Of a stretch of DNA of 64,000 nucleotides, positions 1-7,630 are shown piece by piece. The notes under the pieces were generated by a model. That model searched no databases and was not told the DNA's origin. It saw only the letters and a list, made by a program, of their open reading frames with translations. The position numbers and the translations under genes are program-made. How positions within the stretch are numbered: the first letter of the stretch is position 1; each line of letters begins with the position of its first letter. Origin of the DNA: Flavobacteriales bacterium (GTDB taxonomy: Bacteria > Bacteroidota > Bacteroidia > Flavobacteriales_D > Crocinitomicaceae); assembly GCA_947475095.1 (NCBI GenBank), contig CANJLG010000004.1, positions 1 through 64,000 on the forward strand, in the 5' to 3' direction.

Positions 1-172
1 CTATTGGGGCATCAAGGCTTTCCTTTTGTTCATACACCTTGTATCGGAGAATTACTAGTCGCTCATGTAATAAGTTTGTTTGCTCTACTAGAAAATCCAA
101 CTCTTCAATTGTTAGGTTACTTCCTTTAATGGCAGCAATGTTTTTTGAAATGGAATCAATAAGTGTTTTCAT
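1..172 (-). CDS. Unknown protein, N-terminal fragment (cut by left edge)
   Basis: An open frame on the minus strand starts with ATG at 172 and runs off the left edge after 57 codons. The visible part begins MKTLIDSISKNIAAIKG and is rich in Leu, Glu, Lys and Gln, consistent with a helical or coiled-coil start. It is transcribed divergently from thymidine kinase. I do not recognise the family, and no signal peptide is visible. The overlapping plus-strand frame at 39-236 is low-complexity and is probably its shadow. Confidence 0.55.
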   Translation of the reverse strand, partial: MKTLIDSISKNIAAIKGSNLTIEELDFLVEQTNLLHERLVILRYKVYEQKESLDAPI

Positions 173-337
173 TTGGGGTATTTTATTTTTTTTTCAACAT
201 TTTATAGAAGTTAATAGCATTTTATCTTCTGAATAAAACTATTTAGCGTACTTAGATGTCAAAAGTAAAAAACCTATCGCTATCATTGTGATAAATTCAA
301 AAATTATTTAATATTATCGTTTAAAAGTAGAAATAAG

Positions 338-913
338 ATGTTTTTAGAACAATTTCCTGCAGAAGGCAAACAACATGGATGGATTGAAGTAATATGTGGT
401 TCGATGTTTTCAGGTAAAACAGAGGAACTGATTCGGCGCATAAAGAGAACCCAGTTTGCTAATCAAAGTTTATTATTGTTTAAGCCAGCTATTGACAATC
501 GTTACAGTGAGAATAATGTTGTGAGTCATCAAGGTAATGCCGTTAAAGCCAATCTCATTAATATGTCTTCTGAAATTTTAACGCTTTGGGACAATGAGAA
601 AGTTGTGGCAATCGATGAGGCCCAGTTTTTTGATGATGGTATTATTGATGTTTGCCATATTTTAGCATCAAAAGGAGCACGTGTTATCATAGCGGGTTTA
701 GATATGGATTATACCGGTAAGCCTTTCGGTCCGATGCCTCATTTACTTGCGATAGCTGAATATGTCACCAAAGTCCATGCTATTTGTCTTTCTTGTGGTA
801 ATTTAGCGCAATTCTCTCATCGTACAGCGAATGAACCGGGGCAAGTATTGGTGGGAGCAGTAGAAAAGTACCAGCCCTTATGTCGTTCTTGTTATAATGC
901 CTTAAGCACTTGA
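338..913 (+). CDS. tdk: Thymidine kinase
   Basis: Phosphorylates thymidine to dTMP in the pyrimidine salvage pathway; cytoplasmic. The 191-residue length fits bacterial type II thymidine kinase. A P-loop GSMFSGKTEE lies at residues 21-30, a Walker B-like DEAQFF near residue 92, and two zinc-binding Cys pairs (CLSC near 149, CRSC near 181) make up the usual C-terminal ribbon. The first ATG gives a normal N-terminus. Its TGA stop overlaps the TTG start of the murF-alr fusion, so the two genes are probably cotranscribed. Confidence 0.95.
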   Translation: MFLEQFPAEGKQHGWIEVICGSMFSGKTEELIRRIKRTQFANQSLLLFKPAIDNRYSENNVVSHQGNAVKANLINMSSEILTLWDNEKVVAIDEAQFFDDGIIDVCHILASKGARVIIAGLDMDYTGKPFGPMPHLLAIAEYVTKVHAICLSCGNLAQFSHRTANEPGQVLVGAVEKYQPLCRSCYNALST

Positions 914-3213
914 ATCTAGCCATTGATTTACATACAATTATTGATTTAAGTAAGGGAGAAACCGTTGGCTTTGTCCCTAAAAAGCACCTCGTAAAAGCGC
1001 TTTCTATTGATACTAGAAAACTTGTTTCAGGAGAACATAGTGTTTTCTATGCTTTACAAGGTGAATTTAAGGATGGTCATGCTTTTATCCAAGATGCCTA
1101 CGATAAAGGTGTTCGCGCTTTTATTGTTTCAAGCCTCCCAAAGACACTATTAAAACAAGCCACTTACATTTTAGTCAAGAACACGCTTTATGCCTTACAA
1201 GCAATCGCAAAACATCACCGGGATCAATTTAATTACCCAATCGTTGCCATAACGGGTAGCGTAGGAAAGACCACCACAAAAGAATGGCTATATTACTTTC
1301 TAGCGACAAAATTTAGAGTCATTCGAAGTCCAAAAAGCTATAATTCTCAACTGGGCGTAGCACTTTCCTTATTAGAATTAAACCAGGACTGTGATATTGC
1401 TCTAATTGAAGTTGGTATTTCTGCTCCGGGAGAAATGGAGAGGCAGGAAAAACTCATTCGTCCTGATATTGGAATTTTAACGGCAATTGGCACAGCTCAC
1501 CTCGATAATTTTTCTGACGTTACGGAACTTTGTAAGGAAAAAATCCAGTTGTTTGCTCACGCTAAAAAAATATTTTTAGGCCCTGGATTAAATAATAGAG
1601 GCTGGTCATTTCTCAAAGGGGATCCTGTAGAACTTAGCGAATATACGAATGATATGCTTGAGCTTCCATTTGGCGATATCGCTAGTAAATCGGCTACTGC
1701 AATCGCTATTTCCGTAGCAACGTACCTGAAGGTGCCTGCGCAAAATATTAAGAAGACAATTCCTTTATTGCCGCGTTTAGCCATGCGTTTAGAAACCTAT
1801 GAAGGGGTTAATAACAACACAATAATTAATGATACCTACAATTTAGACCTCGATGCATTAAAGCACTCTCTGGAATTTCAAGTTTCGATTGCTAAAAATC
1901 GTCCCAGAGTACTAATTATCGGTCTGCATGATAAAAATACGAGCATTTTAGAAAAAATATACGCAATAACTCAACCGTTCCAATTAGATAAAATAGAAGT
2001 GGTTTATTTAAGTGAGGAGCCCTCTTTTACTATCGAAAACTCGGTTGTCTTGATAAAAGGAACTCGAAAAGCCAACATGCAAAAATGGGCTATGCAGCTA
2101 AAGCTAAAAAAGCATAAAACGCAAATTGAAATAAATTTATCGGCTTTAAGGCACAATTTGCTGCAGTACAAGGAACTCGTGGATAAAAACACAAAGATGT
2201 TGGTAATGGTTAAAGCCCAAGCGTATGGAAGTGGCCTCATTAAAACAGCTCAATTTATTGAGAAAATAGGAATTGATTATCTTGGAGTTGCTTATGCCGA
2301 TGAGGGTGTTGAACTACGAAAAGCGGGTGTGTTATTACCAATTTTGGTTATGAATGCAGAGGAAGAAGCATTCGACGATTGCATACAATATAAATTAGAA
2401 CCGTCAATCTATTCTTTCGAACAACTTGAAGCCTTACTTCATCATCTTATTGCTCAAAATAAAGAGGCATTTCCGATCCACTTGAAATTTGACACGGGTA
2501 TGAATAGACTTGGGTTTTCATCAACTGAAACTCGAAAATTGATCGATGTAATTCGTTCCCAACCTGAAATTTTGATTAAAAGCGTTTATTCTCATTTAGC
2601 TGAATCGGATAATCGAAAAGATCCCTCATTCACCTTACGTCAAATTGAAACCTTCACCCAGATTTGTAACCAGATCCAAAAAATGGTACCTACGCCATTC
2701 CTACGCCACATATTAAATTCGGAGGGGATCGTTAATTTTTCTTCAGACCAAACGACTATGGTTCGGATAGGCATCGGAGCATTCGGGATCAGTTCGAATG
2801 AGATTTGGCGTAAAAATTTAAGGCCTGTCATTGCTTGGAAAAGCACGATTTCACAACTAAAAACAGTAGAGAAAGGCGAAAGTATAGGCTACAATAGGTC
2901 TTTTGTGGCTCCCCAAAAAATAACAATTGCCATCATTCCGCTTGGATATGGCGATGGGTTTAGAAGAATATTAAGCAATGGGAAAGGGGGTGTTTTTATT
3001 CAAGGCGTATTTTGCCCAACGGTAGGAAATGTTTGCATGGATATGATTATGGTGGATGTAAGTCACCTCTCGGTTCAAGCAGGTGATGAGGTTGAAATCA
3101 TTGGTCAGCACCAAGGTATCGAGGCATTGTCAAGCTTAATGGAAACGATTCCTTATGAGCTCATGACAGGGATTTCACAGCGCGTGTATAGAAGTTATAT
3201 TAATGAGGAATAA
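910..3213 (+). CDS. murF-alr: Bifunctional MurF ligase / alanine racemase
   Basis: A fusion of two peptidoglycan precursor enzymes. The N-terminal half (about residues 1-400) is UDP-MurNAc-tripeptide:D-Ala-D-Ala ligase, with ATP loop ITGSVGKTTTKEW near residue 113 and GTAHLDNF after it. The C-terminal half (about 405-767) is PLP-dependent alanine racemase, with PLP Lys435 in MVKAQAYGSG and the likely catalytic Tyr661 in SIGYNRSF. The fusion would supply D-alanine next to the ligase; it is common in Bacteroidota, so it is not novel. The usual VKANAYG motif reads VKAQAYG here, an Asn-to-Gln change two residues after the PLP lysine. The start is a TTG at 910 overlapping the tdk stop; no better ATG lies near it. 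Confidence 0.93.
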   Translation: MNLAIDLHTIIDLSKGETVGFVPKKHLVKALSIDTRKLVSGEHSVFYALQGEFKDGHAFIQDAYDKGVRAFIVSSLPKTLLKQATYILVKNTLYALQAIAKHHRDQFNYPIVAITGSVGKTTTKEWLYYFLATKFRVIRSPKSYNSQLGVALSLLELNQDCDIALIEVGISAPGEMERQEKLIRPDIGILTAIGTAHLDNFSDVTELCKEKIQLFAHAKKIFLGPGLNNRGWSFLKGDPVELSEYTNDMLELPFGDIASKSATAIAISVATYLKVPAQNIKKTIPLLPRLAMRLETYEGVNNNTIINDTYNLDLDALKHSLEFQVSIAKNRPRVLIIGLHDKNTSILEKIYAITQPFQLDKIEVVYLSEEPSFTIENSVVLIKGTRKANMQKWAMQLKLKKHKTQIEINLSALRHNLLQYKELVDKNTKMLVMVKAQAYGSGLIKTAQFIEKIGIDYLGVAYADEGVELRKAGVLLPILVMNAEEEAFDDCIQYKLEPSIYSFEQLEALLHHLIAQNKEAFPIHLKFDTGMNRLGFSSTETRKLIDVIRSQPEILIKSVYSHLAESDNRKDPSFTLRQIETFTQICNQIQKMVPTPFLRHILNSEGIVNFSSDQTTMVRIGIGAFGISSNEIWRKNLRPVIAWKSTISQLKTVEKGESIGYNRSFVAPQKITIAIIPLGYGDGFRRILSNGKGGVFIQGVFCPTVGNVCMDMIMVDVSHLSVQAGDEVEIIGQHQGIEALSSLMETIPYELMTGISQRVYRSYINEE

Positions 3214-3218
3214 TTAGT

Positions 3219-3226
3219 TAGATTTG
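3219..3226 (+). promoter_or_regulatory. Putative -7 promoter box
   Basis: TAGATTTG fits the Bacteroidota -7 consensus TAnnTTTG and lies 40 bp before the ATG at 3266, just after the murF-alr stop. No clear TTG -33 element is present at the usual distance, so the call is moderate. Confidence 0.4.
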
Positions 3227-3265
3227 TTCCTAATGCCTTGGTTTACTCTTTAACTTTTAATTTTT

Positions 3266-4282
3266 ATGTCACCTAAAATTCAGGAAGAATTATTACAAGC
3301 AGTAAAACTGAAATTAAGCCCGGGTGAAACAATAGGTTTTGCACTGAGCGAAGTGCTGAGCGTTAGTCAAGATGCTGCGTATCGAAGATTAAGAAATGAA
3401 ACTTCCCTTACGATTGATGAGGTAAAAAAGCTATGTACGGTCTATAAAATCTCATTTGACGCCTTAATTAATCAAACGAAAGGAAATGCATTATTTACCT
3501 ATAACCCGCTAAATGAATATGATTTTAGTTTAGAATCATATTTGGAAGGAATCTTAAGTGCCTTTAATCGACTAAAGGCACTAGATGATCCTAAAATTAT
3601 ACTAACGATCAATAATATGCCCTTTTTACAATTGATTAATATCCCTCAATTGTTGCGGTTTAAACTTTTCTTTTGGGCGAAAACATATTTACAAATTCCA
3701 GAATATCAAAACATACCTTTTCGTCATGAGAAAGTTCCCGAAAAGGCTTTTGATTTGGGTATGAAGATCATTTCTTTATATAACAGTATTCCCTCTGTGG
3801 AAGTATATGACCCGGAATTAATGCGGGGATTTCTTCGCCAAATTTTATATTATTTTAATTCTAATATGTTCGAAGACCCAAGCTATGCCCTCTTTTTATG
3901 CGATAGAGCGCTACTGTTTTCGTCCCATTTAAAAGCCCAAGCAATATGCGGCAAGAAATTTATTTATGGTACTCAAGCACCAGCGCAAGGAAATCAATTC
4001 GATATGTTCCTAAATGAAACAATTAATACGGATGCAGCTTTCTATTTTGAAAGCAAACAGAACAATGGGCTATTTCTTACACACAATGTTATGAATTACC
4101 TACATACCAATGACAAGCAATATGTATCAGATACCAAGCAAGTATTGGATAAGCAAATTGCGAATTCTAGTTTGATCAGCGTTGTTAATGAAAAAGAGCG
4201 AAATCGATTCTTCTCCGATTTTGATAGAACCATTTTGAATTTCAGAAAGAAGATAGAAGCTGAAATAGAATTTAATAGCTAG
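3266..4282 (+). CDS. HTH-type protein, probable transcriptional regulator
   Basis: 338 residues. Residues about 17-66 resemble a Cro/BetR-like helix-turn-helix (segments LSVSQDAAYRRLRNE and SLTIDEVKKLCTVYKIS). The rest is a large, mostly helical domain with no motif I can name, typical in layout of Bacteroidota proteins that pair a short N-terminal HTH with an unknown effector-like region. No signal peptide or membrane segment is visible, so it should be cytoplasmic. Its last codons lie inside the first copy of a 70-bp repeat that recurs after the SDR gene. Its DNA target is unknown; the neighbouring repeats are a candidate. Confidence 0.65.
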   Translation: MSPKIQEELLQAVKLKLSPGETIGFALSEVLSVSQDAAYRRLRNETSLTIDEVKKLCTVYKISFDALINQTKGNALFTYNPLNEYDFSLESYLEGILSAFNRLKALDDPKIILTINNMPFLQLINIPQLLRFKLFFWAKTYLQIPEYQNIPFRHEKVPEKAFDLGMKIISLYNSIPSVEVYDPELMRGFLRQILYYFNSNMFEDPSYALFLCDRALLFSSHLKAQAICGKKFIYGTQAPAQGNQFDMFLNETINTDAAFYFESKQNNGLFLTHNVMNYLHTNDKQYVSDTKQVLDKQIANSSLISVVNEKERNRFFSDFDRTILNFRKKIEAEIEFNS

Positions 4283-4330
4283 TTGCATTTTTCGCAAACA
4301 ACATTTTGTTAATTACTATAATCAGTTTTC
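4261..4330. repeat. Diverged direct repeat, copy 1 (partner at 5281)
   Basis: Both copies start TGAAATAGAA, contain AGTTGCATTTTTCGCAAA, continue with a similar TTGTTAATTAC / TCGCTAATTGCC stretch and end ATCAGTTTT. By eye roughly three quarters of positions match. The first about 20 bp encode the C-terminus of the HTH protein; the rest is intergenic, upstream of the SDR gene. Confidence 0.8.
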
Positions 4331-4400
4331 TCAATTTAACAGGTTCGATACATTTACAAAAAGATATAAATATTAATCGTCCAAATCGTAACTGTTTATC

Positions 4401-5213
4401 ATGCCAACTAGTTTTTATCTCAATAAAACCGTTATAGTCACAGGCTCTTCGAGAGGCTTGGGCAAAGTAGTGGCCTATCAGGCATTACAAAGTGGAGGGA
4501 ATGTTATTTTACATGGCCGCGGTACGGAAGATGCTTTAGACGATTATTTTAAAGATCAAATAGCCAAGGGTAAGGCCTTTTACGTTAGTGGTGACGTTGA
4601 GCAAATGGAAACGGCGCAACAGTTAGTTTCGACTGCTATAGAACGCTTTGGCCGCTTGGATGTCTTGATTAACAACGCTGGAATTTCAAATAAAGGGGCC
4701 TTTTTAGAGTCAGCAATCAGCGTAGTTAATCAGGTAATTCAAACTAATTTAATGGCTGTTTTACAACTCACTCACCTCGCCCTCCCGCACATTGTTCAAT
4801 CTAAAGGCAGCATTTTATTTATTTCATCTTTAGCGGCCTTCGTTGGATTGCCAGGCTATATGCCTTATTCAGTCTCAAAAATGGCGCTAAGAGCAGTAAG
4901 TGAAAGCCTTAATATTGAGTTAAAAAGACAAGGGATTCATATTGGAATAATTTATTTTGGTTTTGTAGAAAATGACAACGAGAAATACACATTAAATCCA
5001 AGTGGCCACAAAGAAAAAGTTCCCCCTCGAAATAAACTCATCACCTTTACAAAAGAAGAGGCTGGATTTTGTATTGAAAAAGTATTAAGAAAGCGCCAAA
5101 AAAGGAAGACACCAGGGATAACAGGAAAGCTTTTTTATTGCCTTTCTAACTATGCTAGTTTTCTATTTTTTAAAATGCTTTCTCGCCAATATGAAAAACA
5201 ACAAGCCAATTGA
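4401..5213 (+). CDS. SDR family NAD(P)-dependent oxidoreductase
   Basis: A classical short-chain dehydrogenase/reductase of 270 residues. The cofactor-binding glycine motif VTGSSRGLGK is at residues 13-22, NNAG near 91-94, the active-site Ser in LFISSLAAF near 140, and the catalytic YxxxK in YMPYSVSKMAL near 154-158. Substrate cannot be read from sequence; the C-terminal hydrophobic stretch LSNYASFLFFKML could give peripheral membrane association. It stands alone between two copies of a 70-bp repeat, which may mark a transferred or duplicated segment or a shared regulatory site. Confidence 0.88.
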   Translation: MPTSFYLNKTVIVTGSSRGLGKVVAYQALQSGGNVILHGRGTEDALDDYFKDQIAKGKAFYVSGDVEQMETAQQLVSTAIERFGRLDVLINNAGISNKGAFLESAISVVNQVIQTNLMAVLQLTHLALPHIVQSKGSILFISSLAAFVGLPGYMPYSVSKMALRAVSESLNIELKRQGIHIGIIYFGFVENDNEKYTLNPSGHKEKVPPRNKLITFTKEEAGFCIEKVLRKRQKRKTPGITGKLFYCLSNYASFLFFKMLSRQYEKQQAN

Positions 5214-5280
5214 AGTATTTGGATAACTCTATCCTCTGTTTTTAGCAAACAAGTTTTTTAAGTTGCCTTCAAAAATGTCA

Positions 5281-5350
5281 TGAAATAGAACTTTATGACA
5301 GTTGCATTTTTCGCAAATAATAGTTCGCTAATTGCCAAAATCAGTTTTTT
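5281..5350. repeat. Diverged direct repeat, copy 2 (partner at 4261)
   Basis: Intergenic copy of the repeat at 4261-4330, with the same TGAAATAGAA start, AGTTGCATTTTTCGCAAA core and ATCAGTTTT end. Here it lies just upstream of the envelope protein gene at 5401. TACTTTTA, one base off the -7 consensus, follows about 20 bp later, so the repeat end could overlap the promoter's upstream part. Confidence 0.8.
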
Positions 5351-5400
5351 TGTGTAAAAAAGTAAGGCTACTTTTATACTTAAATTAAAAACCAAATCTT

Positions 5401-6198
5401 ATGAAATCAATTATAACCTTAGCTTTATTCTTCTTAGGTAGTTTTTGTGTTAATGCACAAGATGTAATGACATTAAAAAATGGTGCGCAAATGAATGTGT
5501 TCGTTTCGGAAGTTACTCCATCCCTTATTAAATTCAAAAAAACCACTGATGGGCCAATGTATTCTATGAATTTAGTAGAAGTAAAAAGTGTTGCATACCA
5601 CGATGGTTCAACAGAAACATTTGGTGCCGAGCCCAAAATTACCATTACAAAAAATGACAATTTAAAGGATGATCTTTTGGCGCCATCTAAACGATATGGC
5701 GGACCAAGAATCGGATTTACTTATTTAGGAGTGGGTACCTCAAGGGAAAAAATTGCAGAGGCATTTAATAGAGGAGACATAACACCATGGATATCTCAAT
5801 TCGGCTGGCAATTTGAAACGCGTATTTTTACCCTTGATGATGGGGCATGTGGTTTAGTAGAGTTTGTCCCTATGATTGGTGGCCTTGAACAAGGATTATT
5901 TCTTCCTAGCGCTTCTGGAATTCTTGGCTTTCGCACACGGTCGGGTATTGAGTTAGGTGTAGGCCCCTCTTTATCGCTTTCTGGAGTTGGCTTGGTAATG
6001 GCAGCTGGAGCTTCCTTTAAGATTGGGAAAGTTACCTTTCCAATTAATGTTGTGTTTTCTCCGAACATTACGAAAACGACAGCTGATAGTGATCAATATG
6101 ATCCTATTACAAACACTTATATTACTGTGCCAGGTGTAGAATCAAAGTCCGGATTTAGATTGAGCTTGGTGGTGGGCTTTAATTCACGGAAATTATAA
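5401..6198 (+). CDS. Predicted outer-membrane/periplasmic protein
   Basis: 265 residues with a clear N-terminal signal peptide (MKSIITLALFFLGSFCVNAQ, cleavage near 20). The next about 55 residues, beginning DVMTLKNGAQMNVFVSEVT, match a pattern often seen in Bacteroidota envelope proteins, with a region ending GSTETF. The remainder is glycine-rich with alternating hydrophobic residues, suggesting a small beta-barrel that ends VVGFNSRKL. The next gene has a related N-terminal domain, so the two are likely a pair of the same origin. Function is unknown. Confidence 0.65.
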   Translation: MKSIITLALFFLGSFCVNAQDVMTLKNGAQMNVFVSEVTPSLIKFKKTTDGPMYSMNLVEVKSVAYHDGSTETFGAEPKITITKNDNLKDDLLAPSKRYGGPRIGFTYLGVGTSREKIAEAFNRGDITPWISQFGWQFETRIFTLDDGACGLVEFVPMIGGLEQGLFLPSASGILGFRTRSGIELGVGPSLSLSGVGLVMAAGASFKIGKVTFPINVVFSPNITKTTADSDQYDPITNTYITVPGVESKSGFRLSLVVGFNSRKL

Positions 6199-6228
6199 TA
6201 TAAATTTTCCTGTTAATTTAATTAAAAA

Positions 6229-7005
6229 ATGAAAAACTTCCTTCTTTTCTGCTGCGTTTTTTCGTTAGCTCTTTGTTGTGTCGCACAAGACACACTGATT
6301 AGTGATAAGGGAGCGATTACGATTGCTAATATCGTAGCTCAAGATAGTGATTTTATTACTATTTCTTCGATCGATTCATCTAACAAAGAGCTTGTTCTAG
6401 TACCAAAGTCATCACTTATATTTATAAAATATACTTCTGGATTAACCGAACAATTTTATGTAAATGACACCATTATTAACAGTGAGGGCAGGGTTTTTCC
6501 TGTTAAAGTGCTAGAAGTAGATAACAATTCAATCACCTACTTTAATTATACTGGAAAAATTGCTGAGCCAGTCATTAGTTCCATGAGCACTTTATTATTG
6601 GTAAAATTGCATGATGGAACGAAAGTAGCATTAACTAAAACTACAGAAAAACCGAATGGAACTAAAGAAGAAGGCACAAGTTTCGATTATAATTTGGGCA
6701 TCAGCGATGCTAAAAATTACTATAAAACCAAACCGGAGGTAATTGTTGGTTCTGTCGTCATGGGAGCCACCTCGATTTTTATGGCCCCCATATTATTCGC
6801 TACAATCATTGCATGGACGCCACCAAAAAACTTACATTGCTTAGCTAATCCAAACGATGTGTTATTGGAAGCTAATACTCAATACTACAAGGGATTTAGA
6901 GACGGAGCCAAACGAAAAAAAACAGCTGTAGCAACGGCTTCTTATTTTTCGGGCTTGGGGGCTTTGGTTGGTTTTATTGGCGCAATGGTTTATTTTTTTT
7001 GGTAG
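6229..7005 (+). CDS. Hypothetical envelope protein with C-terminal membrane helices
   Basis: 258 residues, 30 bp after the preceding gene. It has a signal peptide (MKNFLLFCCVFSLALCCVAQ) and then a domain related to that in its neighbour, with a region ending GLTEQF. Two hydrophobic segments near the C-terminus (IVGSVVMGATSIFMAP near residues 172-190 and YFSGLGALVGFIGAMVYFF at the end) suggest inner-membrane anchoring. I do not recognise a function; cotranscription with the 5401 gene is likely from the short gap. Confidence 0.55.
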   Translation: MKNFLLFCCVFSLALCCVAQDTLISDKGAITIANIVAQDSDFITISSIDSSNKELVLVPKSSLIFIKYTSGLTEQFYVNDTIINSEGRVFPVKVLEVDNNSITYFNYTGKIAEPVISSMSTLLLVKLHDGTKVALTKTTEKPNGTKEEGTSFDYNLGISDAKNYYKTKPEVIVGSVVMGATSIFMAPILFATIIAWTPPKNLHCLANPNDVLLEANTQYYKGFRDGAKRKKTAVATASYFSGLGALVGFIGAMVYFFW

Positions 7006-7082
7006 TAAAGAGCAAACTTTTTAATCATGTCAAAATAGGGATACTTTTCTCTAATTTCAGCTATAATATGAATTAGATTCTC

Positions 7083-7090
7083 TAAATTTG
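7083..7090 (+). promoter_or_regulatory. Putative -7 promoter box of ferritin
   Basis: TAAATTTG matches the Bacteroidota -7 consensus and ends 15 bp before the ATG at 7106. It covers the TTG at 7088, which argues that this TTG is not the start codon. No clear -33 TTG is seen. Confidence 0.45.
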
Positions 7091-7105
7091 TTCAAAACAT
7101 TAGAG

Positions 7106-7627
7106 ATGAACCCACGAGTAGAAAAAGCTTTAAATGATCAAATTCAAAAGGAGTCCTCCTCCTCTCAATATTACCTCGCTATGGCCTCATGGTCTGAAGC
7201 AAATGGCTTAGGTGGAACGGCAAAATTCATGTATGCCCATTCTGATGAGGAACGTTTCCATATGTTAAAATTGATAAAGTTCGTAAATGAGCGAGGCGGT
7301 CGTGCTGAAATTGCTGAAATTTCAATGCCCCCTAAAGAATTTAAAGACTTGAAAAATGTCTTTGAATCTTTGCTTGCTCACGAAATTCGAGTAACTGAAA
7401 GCATTAACAATTTAGTCGATATTTGCTTGCAGGAGAAAGATTACACCACCCATAATTTCGTCCAATGGTATGTTTCTGAACAACTAGAAGAAGAAGCTTT
7501 AGCACGAACAATGCTAGATAAACTTCGTCTTATCGGCGATAATCAGGGCGGCATGTACTTATTCGATAGGGATTTGGAAAACGCTTCTCAAGAAAAATCT
7601 CCTCCCACAAAGCAAACTGGAAATTAA
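7106..7627 (+). CDS. ftnA: Non-heme ferritin
   Basis: Iron-storage protein that oxidises Fe(II) and holds the mineral in a 24-subunit shell. With the ATG at 7106 it is 173 residues and starts MNPRVEKALNDQIQKE, the usual ferritin start. Ferroxidase residues are visible: Glu16 in QKESSSSQYY and the E-x-x-H pair in HSDEERFHML. A TTG at 7088 would add six residues but lies in the -7 box. Ends 3 bp before the large sensor gene, so it may be cotranscribed with it. Confidence 0.93.
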   Translation: MNPRVEKALNDQIQKESSSSQYYLAMASWSEANGLGGTAKFMYAHSDEERFHMLKLIKFVNERGGRAEIAEISMPPKEFKDLKNVFESLLAHEIRVTESINNLVDICLQEKDYTTHNFVQWYVSEQLEEEALARTMLDKLRLIGDNQGGMYLFDRDLENASQEKSPPTKQTGN

Positions 7628-7630
7628 GGT

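Noticed and set aside
39-236. 65-residue plus-strand frame at the left edge
   Set aside because: It is low-complexity and opposite to a better minus-strand frame.
910-3213. Novel gene fusion
   Set aside because: MurF-Alr fusions are common in Bacteroidota; only the Gln change is noted.
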